64,000 nt of DNA from Prosthecobacter sp. Its GTDB lineage: Bacteria; Verrucomicrobiota; Verrucomicrobiia; Verrucomicrobiales; Verrucomicrobiaceae. The position numbers and the translations under genes were made by a program. Within the stretch, counting starts at the first letter, position 1, and the number at the start of each line of letters is the position of its first letter. Shown piece after piece: positions 7,274 through 17,400 of the stretch. The notes beneath the pieces are model-generated. The model was not told the origin of the DNA, did not search any database, and saw only the letters and a program-made list of their open reading frames with translations. The stretch spans positions 1 through 64,000 of the forward strand of contig NZ_JAGRPF010000079.1 in NCBI RefSeq assembly GCF_020439865.1. The letters run 5' to 3'.

Positions 7274-8737
7274 CTAGGCCAGAACGTCCCGGATGACATG
7301 CCCATGCACATCCGTGAGCCGACGTTCGATGCCATTGTTGTAGTAGCTGAGGCGCTCGTGGTCGATGCCCACCAGGTGCAAAATCGTCGCGTGCAGGTCG
7401 TAAATGGAGCTTACCCGCTCGGCGGCCTGATAGCCAAATTCGTCCGTGGCCCCGTAGCTGTAGGCTTTTTTCACGCCCGCGCCTGCCAGCCAGACCGTGA
7501 AACCCTTCGGATTGTGATCGCGACCGTTCGCGCCCTTTTGGAAGGTCGGCATGCGGCCAAACTCGGTGACAAAGGCCACCAGCGTGTCCTGCAGCAGCCC
7601 GCGGGCCTTCAGGTCTTTCAGCAACCCGGCCACCGGCTGGTCGAGGATCGGTCCGTGCACGGAATACTGCTTCTCGATCGTCTTGTGCCCGTCCCAGTTG
7701 CCCACGCCCTCGCCCATGGCGTAAGAGCCGTTGAAAAGCTGCACGAAGCGCACGCCGCGCTCGATCAGTCGCCGCGCCAGCAGGCAGTTCTTGGCAAAGC
7801 CTGCCTTGATCTCGTTGCTGTCGTTCGCGCCGTAAAGATCGAGCGTGGCTTTGCTCTCGCCCGCCATGTTGCCGACTTCCGACGCCGCGATCTGCATCCG
7901 CGCGGCCAGTTCGTACGATGAAATGCGTGCGGCAAGATCGCTGTCCGCCGGATGCTCCTCCGCTTGCCGACGATTCAAGAGATTAACCAGAGCGCGTGTG
8001 TCGCGGTCTGCCATTTCGCTCACGCTCGCTGGCCGGATCAGATTGGGAATCGGCTTGCTCGCATTGAACGCCGTTCCCTGAAATGCGGCTGGAAGAAACG
8101 CCGAGTTCCAATGCCGCGAACCGATTTGCGGCACGCCACGCGGATCGGGAATCGCTACGAAGGCCGGCATGTCATCGCACTCCGAGCCGAGCGCATACGT
8201 CACCCACGAGCCGATGCCGGGGAAGCCGTCGAGGATGTAGCCTGTGCTCATCTGGTTCTCCGCCGGGCCGTGCGTGTTCGACTTCGCCGTCATCGAGTGG
8301 ATGAAGCACATGTCGTCGGCGAACTCGGCGATGTTCGGCACCAGATCGCTGATCATCTTCCCGCTTTGCCCGCGCGGCTTGAACTCCCACAGCGGCTTCA
8401 CCAGATTGCCTTGAGCTCCTTGAAACGTGATCAAATCCGCCGCACCCGGCAGCGGCATGCCGTGGCGTTTCACCAACTCGGGCTTGTAATCAAACGTGTC
8501 CACATGGCTCAGCGCGCCGGAGCAGAAAATCATGAGCACGTTCTTGGCCCGCGGCTCGAAATGCGGCGGCCTCGGTGCATACGGATGCGCCGGATCGATC
8601 ACCGGACGAATCGGTTCACTCGCCAGCAGGCCTTTCTGAGCCAGCAACGATGTCAGCGCGATGCTGCCGAGTCCGCTGACGCTTTGATTCAAAAACGTGC
8701 GACGTGAGAGAAGATGATTTCGCATAACAGGAATCAA
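7274..8737 (-). CDS. DUF1501 protein with Tat-type signal, copy A
   Basis: The protein (487 residues from a TTG at 8737, or 483 from the ATG at 8725) has a twin-Arg export signal, SRRTFLNQSVSGLGSIAL. The body is the DUF1501 fold, a sulfatase/alkaline-phosphatase-like domain, with PKNVLMIFCSGALSHVDTFDYKP-type opening residues, HSMTAKSNTHGPAE, and the late GRMPTFQKGANGRDHNP segment. The catalytic role is unproven for the family. The TTG start would overlap the stop of the PSD1 gene by 4 bases (TTGA), suggesting coupling; the ATG gives a more standard short n-region. It is last in a minus-strand operon with PSD1 and the FadR-type regulator. The partner PSD1 protein and this one are always found as a pair in Planctomycetes/Verrucomicrobiota. 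Confidence 0.9.
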   Translation of the reverse strand: MIPVMRNHLLSRRTFLNQSVSGLGSIALTSLLAQKGLLASEPIRPVIDPAHPYAPRPPHFEPRAKNVLMIFCSGALSHVDTFDYKPELVKRHGMPLPGAADLITFQGAQGNLVKPLWEFKPRGQSGKMISDLVPNIAEFADDMCFIHSMTAKSNTHGPAENQMSTGYILDGFPGIGSWVTYALGSECDDMPAFVAIPDPRGVPQIGSRHWNSAFLPAAFQGTAFNASKPIPNLIRPASVSEMADRDTRALVNLLNRRQAEEHPADSDLAARISSYELAARMQIAASEVGNMAGESKATLDLYGANDSNEIKAGFAKNCLLARRLIERGVRFVQLFNGSYAMGEGVGNWDGHKTIEKQYSVHGPILDQPVAGLLKDLKARGLLQDTLVAFVTEFGRMPTFQKGANGRDHNPKGFTVWLAGAGVKKAYSYGATDEFGYQAAERVSSIYDLHATILHLVGIDHERLSYYNNGIERRLTDVHGHVIRDVLA

Positions 8738-11700
8738 TAGAGGGTCATGAACTCACTCGTGTTGAGCAGGGCACGGCAGAACATCGCCAGGCCGTGCTGT
8801 GATATCAGTTTCGTGGACGCGTCGAGTTCATCCGCACGCGGATCGCGCTGATAAGCCAGTTGGAATGCACGCTTCACCTGCGCATCGGCCGCTTTGCCAG
8901 CGTCCTTTTCAAGCCGTGCGGCAAACAGGCCCGCCTGCTGCATAGCAAACGTGCTGTTGAGGAAATTGAGCGCCTGCAACGGTGTCGTGCTCGACGTGCG
9001 TCGTGGTGCGATCTGTCCCGCGTCGGGAACGTCGAACGCGCCAAACGTGTCATCGAGCTGCACGCGCGGCTTGCTCTGATAAATCATGCGCCGGAACGTG
9101 TCGGGTCCGAACTCCTGCTTCGACTGGTACACCTTCACGTAGTTGTCATTCGGTTCGAACAGATCGAATCCCGGGCCGCCCATCGTCAGATCGAGCACGC
9201 CGCTCACCGCGAGGATTGTGTCGCGCAGCGGTTCCGCCTCGATGCGCCGCATGGGGAATCGCCACAGCAGCCGTGCGCTCGAATCCGCCTTCAAACCCGC
9301 ATCGTTTGCGTCGCTCGACTGACGATAGGCCTTCGAGTTCATGATGAGGCGATGCATCTCCTTGATGCTCCAGCCGCGTTTCATGAACTCCGCCGCCAGC
9401 CAGTCGAGCAATTCCGGATGCGAAGGCTTGCCGCCGTTGAAGCCAAGATCACTAGGTGTATCGACGATGCCCGTGCCGAAGTGGTAGTGCCAGAGGCGGT
9501 TCACCATCACGCGTGCGGTGAGCGGGTTCTTCGGATCCGTAAGCCACTTCGCCAGGGCCATGCGACGATCTGCTTCGGGCGTGTCCTTCGGCAGATCCAG
9601 CTTCGCTCCGAACTGTGACAGCGCACCCGGAGCCACTTCCTCCTTCGGTGTGAGTGGATCACCGCGTTGCAGGCGGAAGGTCGGGCCGGGTTGTTCGAAC
9701 TTGCCGAGGTAGGCCATCGGGAAGTTCGTCAGCTCCTTCAGTTCACGCTGCAGTGCTGCGCGTCGTTCGCTGTGCTTCTTCACTTCAGCGGCGTTGTCGC
9801 CGGACACGCCGCTCAAGGTCGGGATGTCGCGAATGCGGTCCCGATAATCAGCCGGGAGACGATCTGCGGATGACGCCACCGCCTTCCATGTTTTCCCATC
9901 GAGCGAAGTCTCGATCACGTAGTCCGTCGCGAGACGATCTTGATACACCTTGCCTTTCTCTCCGCGATCCCGGCTCCACACGACGCTGCTGATCGTTTCC
10001 TCGCGCGGCAGTTCGATTTGCAGCCAGCCTTTGCCGGCGTTCTTCGAAATCCAGCTCTTAGCGTTGCCATACAGACCGTCGTTCGCATGCGCGATTTGAT
10101 GAATCGGATTCGATCCGTCACTATAAACATCCGACGCGGTCACCTTCGCGCCGTGCTTTGCCAGCGCGACGTTCTTGCCGGAGGAGAAGATTTCCAGTTC
10201 GTCGATGCACGGCTGCCCGCCGATCGTCGCACGAATCGTGAAGCGCACGAACTTCGCCTTCACCGCATCAAAGCTCTCGCGATTCGCCAGATGCGTCACC
10301 GGTGCGCGCAAATGCGGCTGCGACGCGGGTTGCGCATTGTCCGCTTGTTCAAACAGCACGGCGTCCGCCACCGTCGGTCCGCCGAGCTTTCCACTGCGCA
10401 GGATCACGATCGAATCCTTCGTCATCGCATGCGTTCCAGCATACTTGAATCCGCTCCAGCGCTTCTGCTGTGGAATCGCGCCGCTGCCATCGGCGAACTG
10501 GCTTTGATTCACCACGGCAATCTCCTTCTGGTCCTCCTTGGTGTTCGCATCGCCATCGAGGTCGAGAATGTAGCGCGCGTCTCTCGCATGCGTCGTCCAT
10601 GCACCCCAGGACAGCCAGATGCGCTGCTTGCCGTCCACTCGTGGATTCCACGAGAAGAAATCCTTGCCCGCTTCATCCGTTTTCGCGCTCCAGTAGCGGT
10701 AGCTCTCGCCGAGATTCGGCAGGCGCGTCGAATCACCCGGATCGGATGCCTGACCCGCTTCGGTTCCCGGTGAATACTCGATGGGTTTGCCATTCGTTGG
10801 CTGCTCGATCTGCACGCAGCCAATCGCATCCGGCTTCGTTGGAGGCGGAAGATCGTCGTCCACGAGCACACGCCGGGTCAGCTGTGCCTTCGGTTGAAAA
10901 CGCGACAGCGTCGAGTCGATCGCCGCGATCTCGGCGCGCACACCGTCTGCCTTTTTCTGCCGCTGCTCCCAGTCCGCAGGTCGCAGCTCGCGCTCGGCAT
11001 GCTGGACGCCCTCGAAGATGGCGCGCACGCGATAGTAGTCGGTTTGCAGCACCGGATCGAACTTGTGATCGTGGCAGCGTGCGCACCCGATCGTGAGGCC
11101 GAGGAAGGTGCTGCCCGTGGTGCTCACGAGGTCATGCATCTCATTCGCCCGTTGATTCGCCCGCAGCACCGGATCCTGGCCTTTCACCTGATCCCATGCA
11201 CCCGCGACAAGGAATCCCGTGCCTTCATCCGCACCCAGTTGATCGCCCGCGATCTGTTCGCGCACGAACTGGTCATAGGGCTTGTCCTCGTTGAGCGAAC
11301 GAATGACGTAATCGCGATACGGCCATGCGTTCGGCCTCGCGCGGTTCATTTCAAAGCCGTGGCTCTCCGCAAAACGCACCACATCCAGCCAGTGGCGCGC
11401 CCAACGCTCGCCGTAACGCGGCGAGGCCAGCAGTCGGTCGATCAGACGTTTGATGCTGCCGTCGGGATCCTTCGCAAACTCCTTTTCAAAGGCCGCTGCT
11501 TCTTCCGGCGTCGGCGGCAGTCCGATCAGATCAAAGCTCGCACGACGGATGAAGGTGCGCGCATCGACGGGCGGATTCATCGCAAGCCCCTTCTCTTTGA
11601 GCTTCTCATTCAGAAACGCGTCGATGGAGGCATGCTTGGACGCCTTCAGTGGTTGAAAGGCCCAATGCGTGACATCGCCTTTGGGTTTTTCCTTGAGCAC

Positions 11701-12069
11701 GATCTCCTGCGGCCATGCCGCACCCATGTCGATCCAGCGTTTGATTAGTTCGGTTTCGGCGGCGGAGAGCGCGGGTTTCTTCTTCGGCATCTCCGGTTTG
11801 TCGCCTTCGGACTCGGGGACGATCATCGTGTAAAGCGGCGACTCCGAGGCCTTGCCGGGAACGATGGATGGTCCGTCGTCGCCTCCTTTGAGCGTGGTCT
11901 CCAGCGTCTCCATGTTGAGGCCGCCCTTGGTGGTCACATCGTTGTGACATTCGACGCAGTTCTTCACCAAAATCGGGGCCACCTGTTCGTGAAACAGCTT
12001 CGCGGCATCGGTCTCGACAGCCAGTGCGCTCGTGGTGAGGGTCAGGAATGTGAAAAGGGCGGCCTTCAT
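8734..12069 (-). CDS. PSD1 / planctomycete-type cytochrome c protein with F5/8C-like domain, copy A
   Basis: The 1111-residue exported protein has a signal peptide (1-17) and a single haem c site CVECH (38-42) in the planctomycete cytochrome domain. DUF1549 follows at about 140-370 and ends in CARCHDHKFDPV. A discoidin-like (F5/8 type C) carbohydrate-binding insert lies near 640-770 (HANDGLYGNAKSW, WLQIELP, YVIETSLDG). The C-terminal DUF1553 domain is at about 830-1100 (ARVMVNRLWHYHFG, MHRLIMNSKAYRQSS, PLQALNFLNS). The family is thought to be periplasmic redox enzymes working with DUF1501 proteins on polysaccharides, but the reaction is unknown. It overlaps the regulator gene upstream by 4 bases and the DUF1501 gene downstream by 4 bases if that gene starts at TTG. 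Confidence 0.9.
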   Translation of the reverse strand: MKAALFTFLTLTTSALAVETDAAKLFHEQVAPILVKNCVECHNDVTTKGGLNMETLETTLKGGDDGPSIVPGKASESPLYTMIVPESEGDKPEMPKKKPALSAAETELIKRWIDMGAAWPQEIVLKEKPKGDVTHWAFQPLKASKHASIDAFLNEKLKEKGLAMNPPVDARTFIRRASFDLIGLPPTPEEAAAFEKEFAKDPDGSIKRLIDRLLASPRYGERWARHWLDVVRFAESHGFEMNRARPNAWPYRDYVIRSLNEDKPYDQFVREQIAGDQLGADEGTGFLVAGAWDQVKGQDPVLRANQRANEMHDLVSTTGSTFLGLTIGCARCHDHKFDPVLQTDYYRVRAIFEGVQHAERELRPADWEQRQKKADGVRAEIAAIDSTLSRFQPKAQLTRRVLVDDDLPPPTKPDAIGCVQIEQPTNGKPIEYSPGTEAGQASDPGDSTRLPNLGESYRYWSAKTDEAGKDFFSWNPRVDGKQRIWLSWGAWTTHARDARYILDLDGDANTKEDQKEIAVVNQSQFADGSGAIPQQKRWSGFKYAGTHAMTKDSIVILRSGKLGGPTVADAVLFEQADNAQPASQPHLRAPVTHLANRESFDAVKAKFVRFTIRATIGGQPCIDELEIFSSGKNVALAKHGAKVTASDVYSDGSNPIHQIAHANDGLYGNAKSWISKNAGKGWLQIELPREETISSVVWSRDRGEKGKVYQDRLATDYVIETSLDGKTWKAVASSADRLPADYRDRIRDIPTLSGVSGDNAAEVKKHSERRAALQRELKELTNFPMAYLGKFEQPGPTFRLQRGDPLTPKEEVAPGALSQFGAKLDLPKDTPEADRRMALAKWLTDPKNPLTARVMVNRLWHYHFGTGIVDTPSDLGFNGGKPSHPELLDWLAAEFMKRGWSIKEMHRLIMNSKAYRQSSDANDAGLKADSSARLLWRFPMRRIEAEPLRDTILAVSGVLDLTMGGPGFDLFEPNDNYVKVYQSKQEFGPDTFRRMIYQSKPRVQLDDTFGAFDVPDAGQIAPRRTSSTTPLQALNFLNSTFAMQQAGLFAARLEKDAGKAADAQVKRAFQLAYQRDPRADELDASTKLISQHGLAMFCRALLNTSEFMTLY

Positions 12070-12776
12070 GCGCGATTGGACTTTTTCGGTTTCGGCAACG
12101 CCAGATCGGTCTCGGCCGTGATGAGATGCTCGCGCATCGCCTGCGCGGCGGCTTCGGGATCGTGTTTCTCAATGGCGGTAAGCACGGCGGCATGCTGACG
12201 CACGGCGTTGGCCGTCGAGGTGCGGCTGTAACCGCGGCTGAGGCTCGTCTGAATGAGTTCCGAGAGCGAGTGTAGCAGCAGGGTGATGATTTGATTGCCC
12301 GATGCTGCCGCAAGTTCGCGATGAAACGTCATGTCCGCCAGCACGGCGGATTCAAAGTCTTCCGCGGCTTCAAGCTGCTGCAAGGCCGCCCGTAGTTTGC
12401 GAATCTGCGTCGCGCTGGCGTTTTCGGCGGCCAGTCGTGCGTTCTCCGGCTCCAGCATGAAGCGCACCTGGATGAGCTGGCGAAGCCGCTCCTTGTCGTC
12501 AGGGATCAGCAGCGCCAGCGAGCCATTCAGCGGCTTGTGAAGCTTGTCCACGACCTTGGTTCCGACACCGTGCTTCACTTCGAGAAGGCCCTGCAGTTCG
12601 AGCCGCTTGGTCGCCTCGCGCACGACGGGCCGGCTCACGCCGAGTTTGAGCGCCAGATCGCGCTCCGGCGGCAGCCAGCCGTCACCTCCGCCAATCTCGT
12701 CGCGAATCTCCGAGGCGATGCGGGCACAGACTTCCTCGACGAGGCTGCGCTGGGGTTTGATGGTCGAAAAGGTCAT
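12066..12776 (-). CDS. FadR-subfamily GntR transcriptional regulator
   Basis: The 236-residue product has an N-terminal winged helix (LPPERDLALKLGVSRPVVREATKRLELQGLLEV at about 37-70) and an all-helical FCD ligand domain at about 85-225. FCD metal-type residues are visible in DMTFHRELAAASGN, the QHAAVLTAIEKHD stretch and AMREHL. Members sense sugar acids, organic acids or fatty acids. It overlaps the PSD1 gene by 4 bases and lies 68 bases downstream of an SDR gene of the D-mannonate/gluconate oxidoreductase type, so a uronic acid signal is a reasonable guess. A palindrome just upstream of its start fits autoregulation. Confidence 0.92.
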   Translation of the reverse strand: MTFSTIKPQRSLVEEVCARIASEIRDEIGGGDGWLPPERDLALKLGVSRPVVREATKRLELQGLLEVKHGVGTKVVDKLHKPLNGSLALLIPDDKERLRQLIQVRFMLEPENARLAAENASATQIRKLRAALQQLEAAEDFESAVLADMTFHRELAAASGNQIITLLLHSLSELIQTSLSRGYSRTSTANAVRQHAAVLTAIEKHDPEAAAQAMREHLITAETDLALPKPKKSNRA

Positions 12777-12782
12777 GTGGTT

Positions 12783-12797
12783 AGAGGTCTTACCACT
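12783..12797. promoter_or_regulatory. Probable FadR/GntR-type operator
   Basis: AGAGGTCTTACCACT is an inverted repeat (half-sites AGAGGT and ACCACT, one mismatch, spacer CTT). It fits the GGTnnnACC core known for FadR-type GntR regulators. It lies 7 to 21 bases upstream of the regulator's ATG (minus strand), where bound repressor would block expression of regulator, PSD1 and DUF1501 together. Confidence 0.5.
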
Positions 12798-12844
12798 GAC
12801 CTTTACGAGAATGATTCCGCGATTCTATCGCAACGCTTCGCAGC

Positions 12845-13621
12845 TTAAATCGTCATCGACGAATAACCGCCATCCACGACCATCTCATGGCCGGTGATAA
12901 AGGAACTGCCGGCACCTGCGAGCAGCAGTGCCGCAGCGACGAGTTCCTTGGCTTCGCCAAAACGGTTCATCGGAGTATGGCTCATGATTTTGGCGATACG
13001 TTCGGGCACGAGAACTTTTTTGTTCTGTTCCGCCGGGAAGAAACCAGGCACGAGCGTGTTCACGCGGATGCCGAGCGGCGCCCATTCGCGGGCGAGATTT
13101 TTGCTGAGATTGTGAACGGCGCCCTTCGACATCGAGTAGGTGAACACGCGGCTGAGCGGCAGCAGGCCGGACATGGAGCCGAGATTGATGATGGAGGCGG
13201 GCACCTTGTTTTCGACGAAGTGCTTTCCAAACACCTGACACGCCAGGAACACGCCCTTCGTGTTGATGTTCATGATCCGGTCGTATTCGTCCTCGGGAAT
13301 GTCGAGGAAGGGCGTCGCGGAGTTCACGCCCGCGCCATTGACGAGGATGTCGCAGCCGCCGGAGCGTTCCAGCACCTGGTCGAGCAGGATTTGCAGGTCG
13401 GCTTTGCGGCTCGCGTCGGCGGAGACGAAGTAGGCCTGCCCACCGGCGGCCTGAATGGTTTCGAGACGCTTGTCCGCCTTCGTCTGGTCGCGTCCCACGA
13501 GGACGACTTCCGCGCCTGCGGAGGCATAACCTTCGGCGATCGCGCCGCAGAGTTCGCCGGTACCGCCGATGACGACGGCGGTCTTTCCTTGAAGAGAGAA
13601 GAGTTCGAAAATGGAGGACAT
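12845..13621 (-). CDS. SDR-family oxidoreductase, possibly D-mannonate oxidoreductase-like
   Basis: The 258-residue protein is a classical short-chain dehydrogenase. It has a nucleotide-binding glycine motif GGTGELCGA near residue 19, the NGAG motif in [11 protein letters not shown], the catalytic Ser in INLGSMSG, the YSMSK catalytic Tyr/Lys, and a PG motif in [13 protein letters not shown]. The GGTG opening (rather than TGxxxGxG) and the [17 protein letters not shown] stretch resemble SDRs acting on fructuronate/mannonate or gluconate. Cofactor NAD or NADP is not determined. It heads the minus-strand unit with the FadR-type regulator. Confidence 0.88.
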   Translation of the reverse strand: MSSIFELFSLQGKTAVVIGGTGELCGAIAEGYASAGAEVVLVGRDQTKADKRLETIQAAGGQAYFVSADASRKADLQILLDQVLERSGGCDILVNGAGVNSATPFLDIPEDEYDRIMNINTKGVFLACQVFGKHFVENKVPASIINLGSMSGLLPLSRVFTYSMSKGAVHNLSKNLAREWAPLGIRVNTLVPGFFPAEQNKKVLVPERIAKIMSHTPMNRFGEAKELVAAALLLAGAGSSFITGHEMVVDGGYSSMTI

Positions 13622-13721
13622 GAGGGGCGCATTTATGGCGTGGCAATCTTCCCCTGCAAGCAGGCTGTCTCGCCACTTTCGTCATCTTGACACTCCGCCT
13701 GCGCCGCTGTCCCGTGCGCGC

Positions 13722-14435
13722 ATGCCTTGGGGCCACATCCTGACGTTTTTAGCCGGCGTTCTCGTCGGCGCGGCGACGATTGTGATCTGGAAGCTGCTGC
13801 GCTTCGCGGCAGATCTGCGTGCGGCGCGTCATGCGTTGGAGAGTTACGTCTATCCCGAGTGCGGCATCGCGGACGAACTCGCGCACAAGGCCGTGGAGGA
13901 TTGCAAAAACCGTCTGCGCTGGCAGAAGAACCTGAATCCCGAATGGCTGCCACCTCTCGTCGATGAGGTGCCAAAGCTCGTGCGCGAGATCGCAGCGATT
14001 TATCACCCGGGAAAACAGGAGGCGCTGCTCGCGCCGGGGCTCAGCCAGTTCTCGCGAGCGGTCCATCTCGCGGCGATGGACGTGGCGGACTTCCTGCAAA
14101 CGCGTTCGATTGGCCGTCTCGTCGATGTCAGTGCCAGCACGGCGATCAAGACGTGGGAGATGACGCACAAGATCGCGAAACACGAAAAGCTGCAGACCGC
14201 AAACAAATGGTACAAGCGCATCCTGCCCGTTTGGCAGGCGCTGCGTTTCAAATCGCCCATCATGTGGGCCAGCGTGGCTGTCTCGAATGTCGCAGCTCGT
14301 ACGCTTCAGCCTGCGGTGATCGACATCATCGCCAAGCGCGCGATCGATCTTTACAGCGGACGTTTGGGCAAAGGAACAACGCCGACGGCAGCGATCACGC
14401 TGACGCCCGAAGTCTTGCCGCCCAAGGCGAAGTGA
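13722..14435 (+). CDS. Uncharacterised single-pass membrane protein
   Basis: The 237-residue product has one hydrophobic segment near the N-terminus (ILTFLAGVLVGAATIVIWKLL) and a helical cytoplasmic or periplasmic body without cysteine pairs or known motif. The start is placed at the ATG at 13722 (MPWGHI), immediately before the membrane segment; the frame is open back to 13611 but that part is low-quality and overlaps the SDR gene on the other strand. It meets the haem protein gene tail to tail with no gap. I do not recognise the family. Confidence 0.65.
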   Translation: MPWGHILTFLAGVLVGAATIVIWKLLRFAADLRAARHALESYVYPECGIADELAHKAVEDCKNRLRWQKNLNPEWLPPLVDEVPKLVREIAAIYHPGKQEALLAPGLSQFSRAVHLAAMDVADFLQTRSIGRLVDVSASTAIKTWEMTHKIAKHEKLQTANKWYKRILPVWQALRFKSPIMWASVAVSNVAARTLQPAVIDIIAKRAIDLYSGRLGKGTTPTAAITLTPEVLPPKAK

Positions 14436-17400
14436 TCACTTCTTCTTGCTCGTCTTCGATTTCAAACTCGCGAGGTAGGCCACGACATCGCGGATCTGCG
14501 GCTTGGTGAGGATGCCGAGCATGGGCGGCATGACGCTGATGGGCGGGGTGAGGGTGGCGATTTGATCGCGAGGAATGGTCTTTGTTTTTCCGTCGGGCGC
14601 GCGGAGGACGATCTGCTTTTTGTCCTCTTTGTCGAGCGCAGCCGAAATGATCTTGCCATCCTTCAACGTGATGGAAACCAGGCCGTAGCCGGGGGCAATC
14701 TGCGCGACGGGATTGAGGAGGGATTCGAGGATGTAGGCGCGGTCCTTCTGCGAGCCGATGGTTTTCAAATTCGGGCCGACCTGGCTGCCCTCCTTGGCTT
14801 CGATGGTGTGGCAGGCGAGGCAGTTGGCTCCGAGATTGTTGGTGACGATGTCGCGGCCCGAGACGGCATCGCCGCCTTCGAGAAGCTCGGTGTTGTTGGT
14901 TTGGATGGCTGCGAGTTTGGACTTCAGAGTGTCGCGCGCGGCGGCGGCTTCGAGGATGTCGAGTTGGATGGCCGCGGGAGCCTTGTTTTGCGCGAGCAGA
15001 TCGAGCCAATGTCCGATGACAGCGTCGTCCTTCGATGTGGCGAGCAGGGCGAGGGCGAGCTGCTTCGTGGTGGTGTCGCCGTTTTCGAGTGCTGCGGCGG
15101 CTTCGGTGATGGCGCGTTCAGGCTGGTGTGTGAAGAGCTGCTTCAAGCCTTCATGGCGCAGTTCTGACGGTGATGTTTTGGCGAGCGCGAGATCCAGTGC
15201 TGCGGCGAACTCGGGTGCCGCAGAATGCTGGGCGGCCATGAGCTTCAGGGCTTCGGCGCGCAACGAACCGCGTGCGCTTTTGTCGACGATGATCTGCTGC
15301 AGCGCGCCCGGTTCGACCCGGAGCTGGAGCTGCATGAGCAGCTCAACGGCCTTGGCTTTGAGGTCTCCGTCTTGAATCGCCAGCAACGCGTCGAGATGCG
15401 GCTGAACGAGTGTGGCGAAAGCCTTCTCATCGCGTGGAGCGGTTTCGTGGGCCATGCCGTCGATGCGGTCGAGGCGTGGTGGCTGCGTGAAGGTGAGCAG
15501 AATATCGAGCGCCTCACTTTGCAGTTCGGAAGGCTTCAAGGCGGCCTGGATCACCGGTTCCGCGATGCCGAGACGCAGGCAGGCGTTGAGTCCGCGACGC
15601 GTGTTCCGCTTGGTCAAAGCAGGCAGTGCTTCGGGAATCCCAGCGTCATCGTGAATGGCGCGTTCGGCTTCATCAGCGAGCGTTTTGTTCGCGAGGAAGT
15701 CTGCGACGCGGGGCGAATGCTGTCGCGCGAGGGCGAGCAGAGTGCACAAGGCCATTTTATCCTTCACATGTGATGCGAGTTCCGATTCTTTGGCGCAGCC
15801 GGCGAGGCCGGTGACGATGGCGTGACGCATGAACGGATCGCTGCTTTCCTTCGCAGCCATGGCGAGAAGACTTTTCTCCGCCGACGGTTCTTCGAGTTTG
15901 CCGAGGGCGATCGCGGCGTGAAAGCGGACGCGTGACGATTTGCTCGCGAGCAGCGGGATCAACGGTTTGCCATCCGTCTTCGCGTCTCCCAGAATCTTGG
16001 CGGTCTGGGTGAGGATTTCAGGATCGGAGTCGGTGAGAAGGGAAGTGAGCACTGACCCTTCTACCTTGGCCGCACGCAGGCCCTGACCGAGGCCCCAGAT
16101 GGCATGGATGCGGGAGAGCTGTTTTGATTTTGGATTCGAAGCGACATCCTCGAGCTCTTTGAAGTCGCCACGTTTGACCAAGGCAAATTGAGCGCCGAGA
16201 CGAACGCGTTGATCGGGATGCGAAAGCAGTTCAACTCCGGCGGCATCGATTCCTGCGCGAATGAGTTTGGCGGTTTCGAGGCGCTCGGTGCTGTTTTTGC
16301 CAGTGGGATCGTCGGCGGTCCAGATGGCGCCTTTTTCATCGAGCGGATAGCCGCCTTCCCAGTCGGCGAGGAGAAGCGATCCTTCAGGTGTGATGGCGAG
16401 ACCGATGCCCATGATGCCGCTGTGGATGACGCGTTCGTTCTTCATCGCGAAGGTCGTGCCGCTGGGCACGATTTGAAACGCGGTCATGACACCGCTGGGG
16501 AATTGATCGAGGATGAACTGGCCGCGCAACGAAGCGCCTAGCGCGGTGCCGGGTTCATGCACGAATCCGGCGGGGCCGTTCGAGTAGTTCGCGAGTGGAG
16601 GCGTGATGAAAAGCGGCTGGCCGGGATGCGCAGGCTGCCAAATACCGTCGCGCATCCAGCGGCTGTGGTCCTTTTGATACTGATGACCGCAGCGCCAGCC
16701 GGAATCGCTGCGCTCGGTGATATAAACGAAGCGCTCGCGCTCGCCGGGCATGTCGGCGTCGTTGTCCACGCCGAAGATGTTGCCGAAGTCGTCGAACGCG
16801 ATCTCCTGCACGTTGCGGAGGCCGTGCGCGAAGACTTCAAAGCCGCTGCCGTCCGGTTCGCAGCGCATGACGCAGCCTTCGTGCGGATAATACCACTTTT
16901 TGCCTTCCTTGCTCGTCACGTTCACGCCTTTGTCACCAATGCTCCAGTAAATGCGCCCGTCAGGGCCGATGCGCGGTCCGTGCATGTCATGGCCTGCATA
17001 CGCGATGTGCATGCCGAAGCCGTGCGCTACGATCTCACGCTCGTCGGCGACGCCGTCATCGTTCGTGTCACGCAGACGCACGAGGTCGGGTGCGACGGTG
17101 ACGTAAACCCAGCCGTCGTGATACAGGATGCCTGCGGCAATGCCGGTGACGACGCTGTTAAAGCCTTCGGCGAAGACGGTGATCTTGTCAGCCGTGCTGT
17201 CACCGTCGGTGTCACGAAGCTGATAAATGCGCTCGCTGTGAACGGTGAGATCCTTCCAGTCGATGGAGCCGTCCTTGTTGTGGTCTTTGAGTCCGCCGCG
17301 GGGCAGGCGCAGCTTGCCGGGCGCGAGTTCGCGTTTCAGGAAGGCTTCCTTTTCATCCACGCTCGTCAGCGAGACGTCGTCAGGAATCCACATCGGATGC

